Assembly: GCF_013256425.1 (NCBI RefSeq)
Contig: NZ_CP053904.1
Location: 4,216,001-4,280,000 of the forward strand
Reading direction: 5' to 3'
DNA: 64,000 bases
From: Hymenobacter sp. BRD67
GTDB taxonomy: Bacteria > Bacteroidota > Bacteroidia > Cytophagales > Hymenobacteraceae
Shown here piece after piece: positions 8,336 through 17,627 of this stretch. Each line of letters opens with the position of its first letter. Position 1 is the stretch's first letter. Below the pieces are notes generated by a model. It saw only the letters and a program-made list of their open reading frames with translations. It ran no database searches and was not told the origin of the DNA. Made by a program: the position numbers and the translations under genes.

Positions 8336-9646
8336 CTATTTTACATAAAAGGGGACGTTGCCGGTTGCAACGTTGCCGTGGCCATCAGCTGCGTATAGAA
8401 ACAGGCGGTAGGCGCCGATTTTTGCCGGTGCTTGCAGCTGCGCCTGGCCGGCGCTTTCGGCCGACAGTAAGCCGGTGATAGGAGCGGGGCGACTTTCGCG
8501 GTCACCGCCGTTTTTGAGGTCGGTGCTTTCGGGCAGCAGCTCCCAGCGATACGTCAGCTTATCGTTATCGGGGTCGGTCACGACGGCCGTGGCGGGATAG
8601 CGCTGGCTGGCTTTCAGGTATACCGTATCGGCGGCCTGGCGGCCGTTGAGGCGCAGGGAGGCTAGGTGCGGGGCACGGTTGGTGGGCCAGTGGCCGCTCC
8701 ATAGATACTGCATCACGTCGACCACCTCCGTCTCCTGCCCGTCTTCGGTAAAGATGCCGTACCAGGTGGGCGTGCGCTCCTGTTTCTGGCCCCACAAAAA
8801 CACATAAGTACCCAGGCACTGGGTTTTGTCCTGCTCTACAGAAGCCTCGTAACGGCTTTTGTACACGGCTGCTTTCTGGCTGCTGGTTTCTTCCACGGCC
8901 GCTTTCCAGGGCATCTGCTGGCTTTCCCAGTGGCCGGTGGGGCCCCACTCGGTTACGAGGTAGGGGCCGGTCCAGCCAGTAGCGCGCACCTGTTTTGGAA
9001 TAGCGGCCAGGCCCGCATACGTGTTGATAGACAAAATATCAACCGCCGGGCACTGGGCTTTAATGCGGGTTACCTCGCGGGCATTCAGGCCGGCCAGAAC
9101 GGTCGAAGTCGGGTGGTTGGGGTCGACTTCATGAATCATACGGGCGATGTCGTTCACGGCGTCCCACACCTTGGGGTTGGTATATTCCAGGTTCAGCTCG
9201 TTGCCAATGCCCCACAGCAGCACGGCCGGGTCATCTTTATACTTGAGCACTTCGGCCTTAATCTTCTGGAGCTGCGCCGCCACGGCCTGGGGGTCGTCGT
9301 AGTTGAAGCCGTGGCGCTCGCGGGCCACGTCCAGGCCCATCATCACGGTCAGGCCATTGGCATGAGCGGCCTGCAATACCTTAGGAGCATCGGCGGTGCC
9401 CCAGGTCCGGATGGAGTTGCCGCCGTAGGCGGCAATGCGCTCGGGGTATTGGCTGCCGCCCGCTCCGCGCACAAAGTAAGGCTTGCCCGCGCGCAGCAGC
9501 TGGTAGCGACCATTAGTCTGGCTGATTTCGACCTTTACGGCCCCCGGCGGCAAGGCCCGAACGGTGGTAATAGCCAGGTAAAGTCCGGCGAGAGCAAGTA
9601 AGCCCGGTATCCGGCCGAAGCCAGCGGGAGGTGTAGGTAGAGGCAT
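8336..9646 (-). CDS. secreted GH2-type TIM-barrel glycoside hydrolase
   Basis: 436-residue exported protein with an N-terminal hydrophobic segment (LLALAGLYLAITTVRA). GKPYFVRGAGG is the classic start of the GH2 catalytic barrel. LLWGIGNELNLEY gives the Asn-Glu acid/base and YLVTEWGPTGHWE the nucleophile Glu. The usual N-terminal jelly roll and immunoglobulin domains of GH2 are missing. Instead a C-terminal beta-sandwich of about 110 residues follows (TAVVTDPDNDKLTYRWELLP is typical of cadherin/PKD-like folds). So it is a clan GH-A enzyme of stripped architecture, specificity unknown. It lies 84 bp downstream of the GH2-malectin gene on the same strand, so the two are probably co-transcribed. 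Confidence 0.8.
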   Translation of the reverse strand: MPLPTPPAGFGRIPGLLALAGLYLAITTVRALPPGAVKVEISQTNGRYQLLRAGKPYFVRGAGGSQYPERIAAYGGNSIRTWGTADAPKVLQAAHANGLTVMMGLDVARERHGFNYDDPQAVAAQLQKIKAEVLKYKDDPAVLLWGIGNELNLEYTNPKVWDAVNDIARMIHEVDPNHPTSTVLAGLNAREVTRIKAQCPAVDILSINTYAGLAAIPKQVRATGWTGPYLVTEWGPTGHWESQQMPWKAAVEETSSQKAAVYKSRYEASVEQDKTQCLGTYVFLWGQKQERTPTWYGIFTEDGQETEVVDVMQYLWSGHWPTNRAPHLASLRLNGRQAADTVYLKASQRYPATAVVTDPDNDKLTYRWELLPESTDLKNGGDRESRPAPITGLLSAESAGQAQLQAPAKIGAYRLFLYAADGHGNVATGNVPFYVK

Positions 9647-9729
9647 AGGTTAGGGGGTAAATAAAATGGCGTGGTAGTTAACGATAAGTAGGCTTTGAGC
9701 GGTGCGCGGCTGCCTGGTCAGCGGCTTGT

Positions 9730-12429
9730 TTAGTAGCTGCGCTTCACCTGAATAGCATTGAGAATGGCTTCCCCAGCCCGGGCCCTGAAAGCTACGCGAA
9801 TACCCTGCCCGCCCACGACCTCTATCGGAAACTTAAAGCTCGTGGCTTGCAGCGGAGCCAGATACGTAGTCGTGCCTAGGTCGGTAAGCACGGGCAGGCC
9901 ATTAAGTAGCACATCGAATGCCCGTCCCGTCTGGCTCACCGGCCCGGCTGGCCCGGTAGTAGGTTTCTCCAGGTTATAAATCAGCTGCTCGGCCGTGGGT
10001 ACGGTTTCCAGTTCGGCAAAATGCAGCACTACCTCATACTGCCCATCGGGTACATCCAGCCGAAACTCGGACAGGCCTACCCGCTGCGTTTCGTAGAGGG
10101 CATCATATTCAGTTCCCAGTATATTGCGTCCCGAGCCGTAGGGCAGGCTGCCGGGCTGCACCAGGGCTCGCCCGCCCACATAGCCCCAGCCGCCGGGGGT
10201 ATAGGCCTGCTCGGGCACCCAGACCTGCCCCAGGAGCGCATCGGTAAAAAACCGCTGGTCGCCCAGGCTCACGTTCAGCTCGCGGAAAGGCAGCTGCGCC
10301 GACGCCAGGTTGGTGGGCAGCAGTTGAAAGGTGATGCTGACCTCATCGCCTACCTCCTGGCCGGGTGCCTGGGCCGTGAGCAGGTTTATCCCGTCCACAA
10401 ACGGCACGCGGAACCGGGCCACCCCAAAGTCGGCCGTCCGGGTGCCCAAGTCGTGTCCATTCAGGGTCAGGCGCACGCGGGGCTGATTGGTATATACCTC
10501 CACCGCCTGCGGGCAGAAGAGCGAGTCGGGGCCAGCAGCGATGCCGCTACGCAGTGTCCAAGCCCGCGAGCCAATTTTGGTAAAGGGAGTTTTCAGCAGG
10601 TGCGCCTGGTAAAACAGGTACGTGTCTTTGGGCTGGCGGTCAGCCGTGAGCAGGCTTTTGGTGTTGATATGGGGATTGGCTTCCTGCCGGCCTTCGGAGT
10701 TGAAGTCGGCCAAGTTCCAGGCAGTGCTGCCCACCACGTAGGGCCGGGCCAGAAATTCCTTCAAGTAGTACTGGTGGTAAAGGTTGGCGTATTCCTGGGT
10801 TTTATCGAAGCGCACGGGCTGGGCCGCGTGCAGGCGCGGGTCAGCATCGGCCCCGTATTCGGTCACGAGCAGCGGCACTGTAGGCAACTCCCTATGGTGG
10901 CGGTCAAGCAGCTTGGGCAGGTCTTCTAGCTTGGTATTGTTGCCATACCAGCCGGCGTAAATATTCCAGCCCACCAGCTGCGAAATGGTTGTCAGGCCGG
11001 CGCGATGATACAGCTCAAACACGCCGTTATTCACAATCATGGTGTAGCGGGCTGGGTCTTCGCGCCGGGTCAGGCTGTCGAGCTGCTTGGCCAGGGTCGT
11101 AACCCGTCCGAAGTACGCCTGCCGCTGGCTGTCGTCCTTGCGGGTGTTTTCCGGCATCCGTAGCAGTATCTCGTTCATGTAAGCCCAGATGATGATACTC
11201 GGATGGTTAAAATTCTGCCGAATCATCTCGGTCTGCATAGTGCGGCAGGTCTGGAAGAATTCCGGCGAGTCGGTTATCTCATTCACAATCGGGATTTCCA
11301 TAGAGGCCAGAATGCCCAGCCGGTCGCAGGCCGCCAGCAGGGCCGGGTCTTGCGGATAGTGTGAGATGCGCAAAAAATTGCCGCCCATCTGCTTGAGCAG
11401 TAGAATATCGCGCTCGTGCAGCGCATCGGGCAGCGCATTGCCCTGGCCGGGATAGTCCTGGTGCCGGTTGGTGCCGATGAGCTTGAGTGGCTTGCCGTTC
11501 AGAAAGAAGCCTTCGGCCGCATCGAACCGATACCAGCGCAGCCCCAGTGGGCTGCTTACCTCATCGAGCGGCTTGCCTTTTTCTTCAACCGACGAAACCA
11601 CGCGGTACAGATACGGGTCGTCGGGCGACCACAGGTGCGGCTGCGTCACGGGATTGAAAGCCAGCTTAAACTCCTGCCGCTGCCCGGCTCGCAGGCGCAG
11701 CGAGGCACGCTGCTCCGCCACTACGCGTCCCTGACGGTCGAGCAGGCGCGTGCGCAGCGTCAGGGGCCGGGCCGTGGCCGTTTCGTTGGCAACTACACCG
11801 CGCACTTCCACCTGGGCCGCCGTTGCCGACACGGCCGGGGTAGTGACGAACAAGCCGCTGGAGGCGTAGTTGTCGAGAGCAAAATGAACGGGCGCGGCGG
11901 CCAGCAGGTATACGTCGCGGTAGAGGCCGCCGTAGAAAGTAAAGTCGGCGGTGAGCGGTGGAATGGCCGGGTTATAGCTGTTGTCAACCTTCACCAGCAC
12001 CTCGTTGGCTGCTGGGGCTTTGTTACCAAATTTTACGAGGCTAGTTATCTCAAAGCGAAACGCCGTGTAGCCGCCCGCATGCCGGCCGGCCAGCTGCCCG
12101 TTCACGTACACCTCGGTTTGCTGATTGGCGCCCTCAAAGTGCAGGTAGATGCGCTGCCCCTGCCAGGTCGCCGGCACAAAAACAGTTTTGCGGTACCAGC
12201 CCACGCCCCGGTAATAACCCGGCTGGTCGTCGAGAACATCGGTGATGTTCCAGGTATGGGGTATCGATACGCGCTCCCAGGCCGCGGGCGGCGGGGGCAA
12301 CTGGGCAAAATCCTGGCCATTGCCCTTGCAAAACTGCCAATTGGAGTTAATAGACTGAACCACCCGCTGGGCCAGCGCGGGGCGGGCCAGCGCCAGTACT
12401 ACCAGGAAAAAAGAAAGTGTTTTGAGCAT
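9730..12429 (-). CDS. GH2 beta-galactosidase-like enzyme with C-terminal malectin-like domain
   Basis: 899-residue secreted or periplasmic glycosidase. Signal peptide MLKTLSFFLVVLALARPALA. The GH2 sugar-binding domain (residues about 25-180: VSIPHTWN, GVGWYRKTV, VYVNGQLAGRHAGGYTAF) is followed by an Ig-like domain. The TIM barrel has FFLNGKPLKLIGTNRHQDYP, acid/base Glu in IIIWAYMNEILLR and nucleophile Glu in PLLVTEYGADADP. The last 180 residues form a malectin-like carbohydrate-binding domain (ELNVSLGDQRFFTD, GRNILGTEYDALYETQR, YEVVLHFAELE). The domain order is like Bacteroidota beta-galactosidases in polysaccharide utilisation loci. It is transcribed away from SusC/SusD from a shared intergenic region carrying two LacI-type operators. 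Confidence 0.9.
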   Translation of the reverse strand: MLKTLSFFLVVLALARPALAQRVVQSINSNWQFCKGNGQDFAQLPPPPAAWERVSIPHTWNITDVLDDQPGYYRGVGWYRKTVFVPATWQGQRIYLHFEGANQQTEVYVNGQLAGRHAGGYTAFRFEITSLVKFGNKAPAANEVLVKVDNSYNPAIPPLTADFTFYGGLYRDVYLLAAAPVHFALDNYASSGLFVTTPAVSATAAQVEVRGVVANETATARPLTLRTRLLDRQGRVVAEQRASLRLRAGQRQEFKLAFNPVTQPHLWSPDDPYLYRVVSSVEEKGKPLDEVSSPLGLRWYRFDAAEGFFLNGKPLKLIGTNRHQDYPGQGNALPDALHERDILLLKQMGGNFLRISHYPQDPALLAACDRLGILASMEIPIVNEITDSPEFFQTCRTMQTEMIRQNFNHPSIIIWAYMNEILLRMPENTRKDDSQRQAYFGRVTTLAKQLDSLTRREDPARYTMIVNNGVFELYHRAGLTTISQLVGWNIYAGWYGNNTKLEDLPKLLDRHHRELPTVPLLVTEYGADADPRLHAAQPVRFDKTQEYANLYHQYYLKEFLARPYVVGSTAWNLADFNSEGRQEANPHINTKSLLTADRQPKDTYLFYQAHLLKTPFTKIGSRAWTLRSGIAAGPDSLFCPQAVEVYTNQPRVRLTLNGHDLGTRTADFGVARFRVPFVDGINLLTAQAPGQEVGDEVSITFQLLPTNLASAQLPFRELNVSLGDQRFFTDALLGQVWVPEQAYTPGGWGYVGGRALVQPGSLPYGSGRNILGTEYDALYETQRVGLSEFRLDVPDGQYEVVLHFAELETVPTAEQLIYNLEKPTTGPAGPVSQTGRAFDVLLNGLPVLTDLGTTTYLAPLQATSFKFPIEVVGGQGIRVAFRARAGEAILNAIQVKRSY

Positions 12430-12537
12430 TAGGTTGAGGAGTCGGGCCCGGAGAATGGCGAGACAGCTGCTCGCTCCCTCTACTGGCGAGGCGCAAGTTT
12501 AGGCAGCCCAACCCCCTACTGGGGTGCAAGCGCGGTA

Positions 12538-12657
12538 TTTATTCACGCAAACGTTTACGGGATTCCGTAGCGGGTTTAGCTGTCTGCAAAAGGCCTCCAT
12601 CAGTCCCGGGCCGGGTTAGTCCCGCTACGGAATCCCGCAAACGTTTACGTAAATAAA
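12538..12657. promoter_or_regulatory. divergent control region: two LacI-type operators in a 37-bp inverted repeat
   Basis: The arms 12538-12574 and 12621-12657 are inverted copies of each other with 34 of 37 positions matching. Each arm contains the same operator-like palindrome, cgcaaacgtttacg, at 12546-12559 and 12636-12649, centres 90 bp apart. The arms also share gggattccgtagcggg, the outer part of the repeat. The core aaacgttt with a central CG step is what LacI/GalR regulators bind. It sits between the divergent GH2-malectin gene (start 12429) and susC (start 12823). The binding protein is inferred to be the LacI regulator at 7002-8018. Two sites at this spacing could support DNA looping. 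Confidence 0.75.
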
Positions 12658-12822
12658 CCCTGTGGGCCAGTATTAAATCTTGGTGAAGCTCTCGGTACTT
12701 AGCACCACTAATAAGCGGTTGAATTCTTCTTGCTTCCTGATGGTAGTTGATATAATTCTTTGAAAATAAACCGTTTATAAGTAGAGTCTGCTCTTATTTA
12801 TCACCAAGTTCCCACCCAGTTT

Positions 12823-15800
12823 ATGCCGCTCTTTTTACTTTCTTCACCGACGCGCAGGGTATTTCAGCCATTATGGCTACCGCTGCTGAGTTTGGGCCTG
12901 ACGGGGCCGGCGCTGGCCCGGTCGCTGCCGGCCCGCGCCGAGCTATGGCGGGTGGTAGCTCCCACAACTGTCTCGGGTACCGTACTCGATGAGAAAGGCA
13001 TGGGAATGCCTGGTGCTACGGTGGTATTGAAAGGCACCTCGCTTGGCACGAGCACCGATGCCGAAGGGCGTTTTACGCTGAGCATACCCGACGGTACGCC
13101 TACGCCTACGCTGGTTATTTCGTCTATTGGTTACGTACGCCAGGAAATTGTAATGGGTGGGCGCTCCACCTTCACCGTAAACCTGGCGCCTAATTCTCAG
13201 GACCTCAACGAGGTAGTAGTAGTGGGCTATGGCACCCAGAAGCGGGCCGACGTAACCGGCTCGGTGGCCTCGGTGCCGCAGGACCGGCTGGAGCGGCTAC
13301 CCGTTTCCAACGTGGCGCAGGCCATTCAGGGTGCCGTGGCAGGCGTCACGGTCACGACTGGCTCCAGCGTGCCGGGGGCTCAGTCCAGCATTCAGATTCG
13401 GGGAGTCCGCTCCATTACGGCCAACACCGACCCGTATGTTATTCTGGACGGCGTGCCTTTTCCGGGTAATTTCAATGACATCAGCCCCAGCGACATTGCC
13501 AATATAGAGATTCTGAAAGATGCCAGCGCTACTGCTATCTACGGCACGCGCGGCTCCAACGGGGTTATTCTTATTACCACCAAGCACGGTAAAAACGGCA
13601 AGCCCCAGATTCGCTACAACGGCTACGCGGGTCCCGAGTATATCAACAACAATCTCAGGCCTATGAGCGGCGATGAGTACGTGGCCAAGTATAAGGCCTA
13701 CACCACGCAGGCTAAAATAAACCCAACCCCCGTACCCAACTCGGGCGAACTGGCCAACTACAACGCCGGCAGCACTACCGACTGGATGAAGCTTATTGGG
13801 CAGCAAGGCTTTATACAAGATCATAACCTGTCGGTGTCGGGCGGTACGCCCGACGTGAAGTACTATCTGTCGGGCGACTACTTCAATCAGCGGGGCACTA
13901 TCCAAGGCTTTCAGTTTCGGCGCATCAGCCTGCGCTCGAACCTCGATGCCAACCTGACGCCCTGGCTGCGCATTGGTACCTCGGCGTTTTATGCCAACTC
14001 CAACAACGACGGTGGGCAGGCCAGCTTGTCGCTGGCGCAGGCCATGAGCCCGTATGGGGTACCCTTCAACCCCGACGGCACCTACAACATCTACCCGATG
14101 TTTCCGGAGCTCCTCTACGTTAACCCGCTGCTAGGCCTCACCACTACCCGCCTCAACCGGGTAAACCAGCTCACCGGCACCGGCTACGCCGAGGTGAAGC
14201 CTACGTTTATCGATGGGCTTACCTACCGCCTCAACGCCAGCTACTCGTACCGGCCCTTCTATACAGCCACCTATACCGGGCGGGCCGCCAACGACCTGCG
14301 CGGCACGGCTACCATCCTCAACGACCTGCGTACCAACTACACCGTTGAGAATATCCTGACGTATAACAAGAACTTTGGCAAGCACCACTTCGACCTGACG
14401 GCCCTCTACAGCGCGCAGGAAAATACGTATATCACCACTAACGAGCGGGCCAGCGGCTTTATCAACGACGTCACGGCGTTCAACAACATCGGTTCGGGCA
14501 GCATACCGCCTACTATCGGTTCCTACGACGAGCGGCGCGAACTGGTCTCGCAGATGGGGCGCCTTAACTATAACTACGATAGCCGCTACCTTTTCACCGC
14601 CACGGCCCGGCGCGATGGCTCGTCGGTATTCGGCGCCAACGCCAGCAAGTACGCCACCTTTCCTTCAGTGGCTGTGGGCTGGAATATTACCAATGAGGCA
14701 TTTTTGAAGGATAATAGCATCCTTAACCAGCTCAAGCTACGCTTCTCATATGGCGTTACCGGCAACGAGGGTATTAATCCTTACCAGACGCTGACCGGCG
14801 AGAGCCAGGTGCAGTATGTGTACGGCGGCGTAACGGCTACCGGCCTGCGGGCCAATATCCTGGGCAACCCCAATCTGAAGTGGGAGAGCACGACCAGCAG
14901 CAACGTTGCCCTCGACTTTGGCTTGTTTAAGAACCGAATTACCGGCACGGTTGAGCTGTACGATGCCACGACCAAGGACCTGCTGCTGGCGCGGCAGATT
15001 CCTACCGTATCGGGCTACAACAGTATTCTCGACAACATTGGCTCGGTGAATAACAAGGGGATAGAAGTAACGCTGAGCACCGTGAATGTGCAGCATAATG
15101 ACTTTACTTGGGGCACGAACTTCAATATCTCTGCCAACCGCAACCGGGTAATAGAGCTGCTCGGCAACGGGGCCGACGACATTGGTAACAAGCGCTTTAT
15201 TGGTAAGCCGCTGGGGGCCATCTACGACTACGTGAAAACCGGTGTGTGGCAGGTGGGCGAAGACCCCTCGACCCAGGACCCCGGCGCTAAGCCCGGCGAC
15301 CTGAAGTTTAAGGACGTGAACGGCGACGGTAAAATCGACGCTAGTGACCGACAGTACTTGGGCTCGACGCTACCCGACTACACGGCGGGTCTCACTAATA
15401 CGTTTACTTACAAAGGCTTGAGTCTGCGGGTGTTCCTGCAAACTGCGCAGGGCGTACTTAAAAATAACGACCTGCTCAACCGCGCCGACTATGCGGGCCG
15501 CATCAACCAGCCGGCCGTTATCGGCTACTGGACGGCCGATAATATGAGCCAGGACCGGCCGTCGCTGGTATACCTCAACCAGCGCGGCTACGGCTACCCA
15601 TCCAACGCCAGCTACACCCGTCTCAAAGATGTTACCCTAAGCTATGCGTTGCCGGCGGCGGCCCTGGACTGGGCCGGGCTCGGCGGCCTGTCGGTGTACG
15701 TAAGCGGGCGTAACCTCTACACCTGGACCAAGTGGATAGGCTGGGACCCCGAGCAGAACTACGCCCAGGGTTACGGTGCCGGCAATACGGAGGGGGCCTT

Positions 15801-15864
15801 TCCCAATCCTAACTTCCCCAACGTGGCAACTTACGTGTTTGGTGTTAACCTGACGCTGCGTTAA
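12823..15864 (+). CDS. susC: SusC/RagA family TonB-linked outer membrane protein
   Basis: 1013-residue TonB-dependent outer-membrane transporter for oligosaccharides. An N-terminal signal region leads to a carboxypeptidase-regulatory-like domain (VSGTVLDEKGMGMPGATVVL, residues about 48-120). The TonB-box-like LNEVVVVGYGTQKRADVTGS comes next, then the plug domain ending in ILKDASATAIYGTRGSNGVI. About 700 residues of beta-barrel follow and end in an aromatic/charged C-terminus (YVFGVNLTLR). This is the complete SusC architecture. It is followed 24 bp later by susD. Expression is probably controlled from the operator region at 12538-12657. 'susC' is used in the family sense; the substrate is inferred to be a glucuronate-containing glycan. 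Confidence 0.95.
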   Translation: MPLFLLSSPTRRVFQPLWLPLLSLGLTGPALARSLPARAELWRVVAPTTVSGTVLDEKGMGMPGATVVLKGTSLGTSTDAEGRFTLSIPDGTPTPTLVISSIGYVRQEIVMGGRSTFTVNLAPNSQDLNEVVVVGYGTQKRADVTGSVASVPQDRLERLPVSNVAQAIQGAVAGVTVTTGSSVPGAQSSIQIRGVRSITANTDPYVILDGVPFPGNFNDISPSDIANIEILKDASATAIYGTRGSNGVILITTKHGKNGKPQIRYNGYAGPEYINNNLRPMSGDEYVAKYKAYTTQAKINPTPVPNSGELANYNAGSTTDWMKLIGQQGFIQDHNLSVSGGTPDVKYYLSGDYFNQRGTIQGFQFRRISLRSNLDANLTPWLRIGTSAFYANSNNDGGQASLSLAQAMSPYGVPFNPDGTYNIYPMFPELLYVNPLLGLTTTRLNRVNQLTGTGYAEVKPTFIDGLTYRLNASYSYRPFYTATYTGRAANDLRGTATILNDLRTNYTVENILTYNKNFGKHHFDLTALYSAQENTYITTNERASGFINDVTAFNNIGSGSIPPTIGSYDERRELVSQMGRLNYNYDSRYLFTATARRDGSSVFGANASKYATFPSVAVGWNITNEAFLKDNSILNQLKLRFSYGVTGNEGINPYQTLTGESQVQYVYGGVTATGLRANILGNPNLKWESTTSSNVALDFGLFKNRITGTVELYDATTKDLLLARQIPTVSGYNSILDNIGSVNNKGIEVTLSTVNVQHNDFTWGTNFNISANRNRVIELLGNGADDIGNKRFIGKPLGAIYDYVKTGVWQVGEDPSTQDPGAKPGDLKFKDVNGDGKIDASDRQYLGSTLPDYTAGLTNTFTYKGLSLRVFLQTAQGVLKNNDLLNRADYAGRINQPAVIGYWTADNMSQDRPSLVYLNQRGYGYPSNASYTRLKDVTLSYALPAAALDWAGLGGLSVYVSGRNLYTWTKWIGWDPEQNYAQGYGAGNTEGAFPNPNFPNVATYVFGVNLTLR

Positions 15865-15888
15865 TTCTTATTCTTCGCTAGAATTCCC

Positions 15889-17477
15889 ATGAAACGATTT
15901 ATTATTAGTGCGGTGGCTTTGCTGGGCCTGGCTCAGGTAGTTAGCTCCTGTAAGAAGACCTTTCTCGACGAAAACCCGCAATCGCTTTACACCCCCCAGA
16001 CCTCGCTGGTCGACTCGCTGGGCTTTGAGGCGGGCATGGCAGGGTTGATGGAGGTAATGCGTGAGCAATACACCACTACCGAGCCTCAGGGTACGCTGGG
16101 CGTGTTGCAGGTCGGTACTGATGCAGTTAGTCCGGCCATGCCCCAGGGCGTGGAGGTGCCGTATTTCAACTACGAGAAGCTCCAGTCGCAGGACCAGGGC
16201 GCTGCTTTTTACTGGAGCTCGGCCTACCGAATCATCAACAACGCTAACATCCTGATACAGGCGGCCGCGGCGGCGCCGGCTACACTGCGCCAGGGGTACA
16301 AAAACCGTATCAGCGCCGAAGCCCGCTTCTACCGGGCTTATGCCTACAACTTCCTGACTACACTCTGGGGCCCGGTGCCGCTTATCGACCAGCCAGTAAC
16401 TACGCCCCGCACCGACTTCACCCGCAACTCGGTTGATGACCTGAATACGTTCATCATCAATGACCTGACTACGGCCATTCCTAGTCTGTTTCTAGCCAAC
16501 AATGCCGGCTCGGGGCGCATTACACGGGGTGCAGCCCAGCAACTGCTAGCCGAAGTATACCTGCGGGCCGGCAAGCCGGCTCTGGCCGAGCAGCAGTGCC
16601 AAGCCATTCTTAGCAGCAACCAGTATAAGCTTATCATGGCCCGCTATGGCGTACGGTCCAGCTCGCCCGGCGACTACTACTCCGATATGTTTATAGTGGG
16701 TAACCAGCGCCGCAGCCAGGGCAATACGGAAATAATTTGGGGCATTGAGCAGCAGCTGCTTATCCCCGGCGGACAGACTGGCAACGGCGGCCAGCAGCGG
16801 CGCATGTGGGTGCCGGGCTACTATGCCATAAAGGGGATGGCTATCGCCGACTCGCTCGGGGGCGAGGCATTGGCCGGATGCGCTTGAGCCAGTGGGTCGA
16901 CTACCGCCTCTACGCGGCCAATGACATGCGTAACTCGAAGTACAATCTCAAGCGCAAGTTTTACTACAACGACCCGTCCCAGCCGACCCTCTACGGAAAG
17001 CGCGTGACCGGCATTATCGGCTCCGATACCAGTGTGCGCATCACGCCCTATATCACGAAGTGGAACATGTATGACCCCTCCGATGCCTTTGGTCTGGCCA
17101 CGGTGAAAGACCTGCCCATGATGCGCCTGGGCGAAACCTACCTGCTACTGGCCGAGGCCCAGTACAAGCAGGGTAACCCGGGCGGGGCGGCCACCAGCAT
17201 CAACGTGCTGCGTACCCGTGCCAAAGCCAACCAAGTGCAAGCCAGTGATATCGACCTCAACTTTATTCTCGACGAGCGCGTTCGCGAGCTGATTGGGGAA
17301 GAGCAACGCCGCATTACACTGGTGCGTACTGGCACGCTCGTGGAGCGCACCCTGCGGCTAAACGGCAACCCCCTGTACGTAACCGGTCTGACTACCAAAA
17401 ATCTGCTGCTGCCCATTCCGCAGTCGGAGATTGACAAGAACGTATCGGGTGGCCTGACCCAGAATCCTGGCTACTAG
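15889..17477 (+). CDS. susD: RagB/SusD family nutrient uptake lipoprotein, frameshifted
   Basis: Surface glycan-binding lipoprotein that caps the SusC barrel, about 529 residues after repair. The lipobox is LAQVVSSC with Cys at residue 21, followed by KKTFLDENPQSLY, a standard SusD start. The helical TPR region includes ISAEARFYRAYAYNFLTTLW and a repeat of that type later (MRLGETYLLLAEAQYKQGNP). The C-terminus reads LLLPIPQSEIDKNVSGGLTQ, the family hallmark. The frame breaks at about 16872-16875 (tggcc), where one missing base turns ...GGEAL-GRMRLSQWVDYRLY into an early stop. The second half, 16876-17477, is in the next frame. Probably an assembly error. Pairs with the upstream susC. Confidence 0.92.
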
Positions 17478-17627
17478 CATAAGCTGTTGGCTGCCTGGCA
17501 GCAGGCCGCCGATTTTATTGATTTGTTGAACAAGCAGTTGAAGGGCGGGCGCTGATGGGCCATTTCGATAGCCCGTCGATGTCCGCCTTTTACCGTACTG
17601 CTCTGGGGCCAGCCCCGCTTTTTTTCC

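Noticed and set aside
15889-17477. susD as a true pseudogene
   Set aside because: Single-base break, both halves match the family without other defects; error is the simpler reading.
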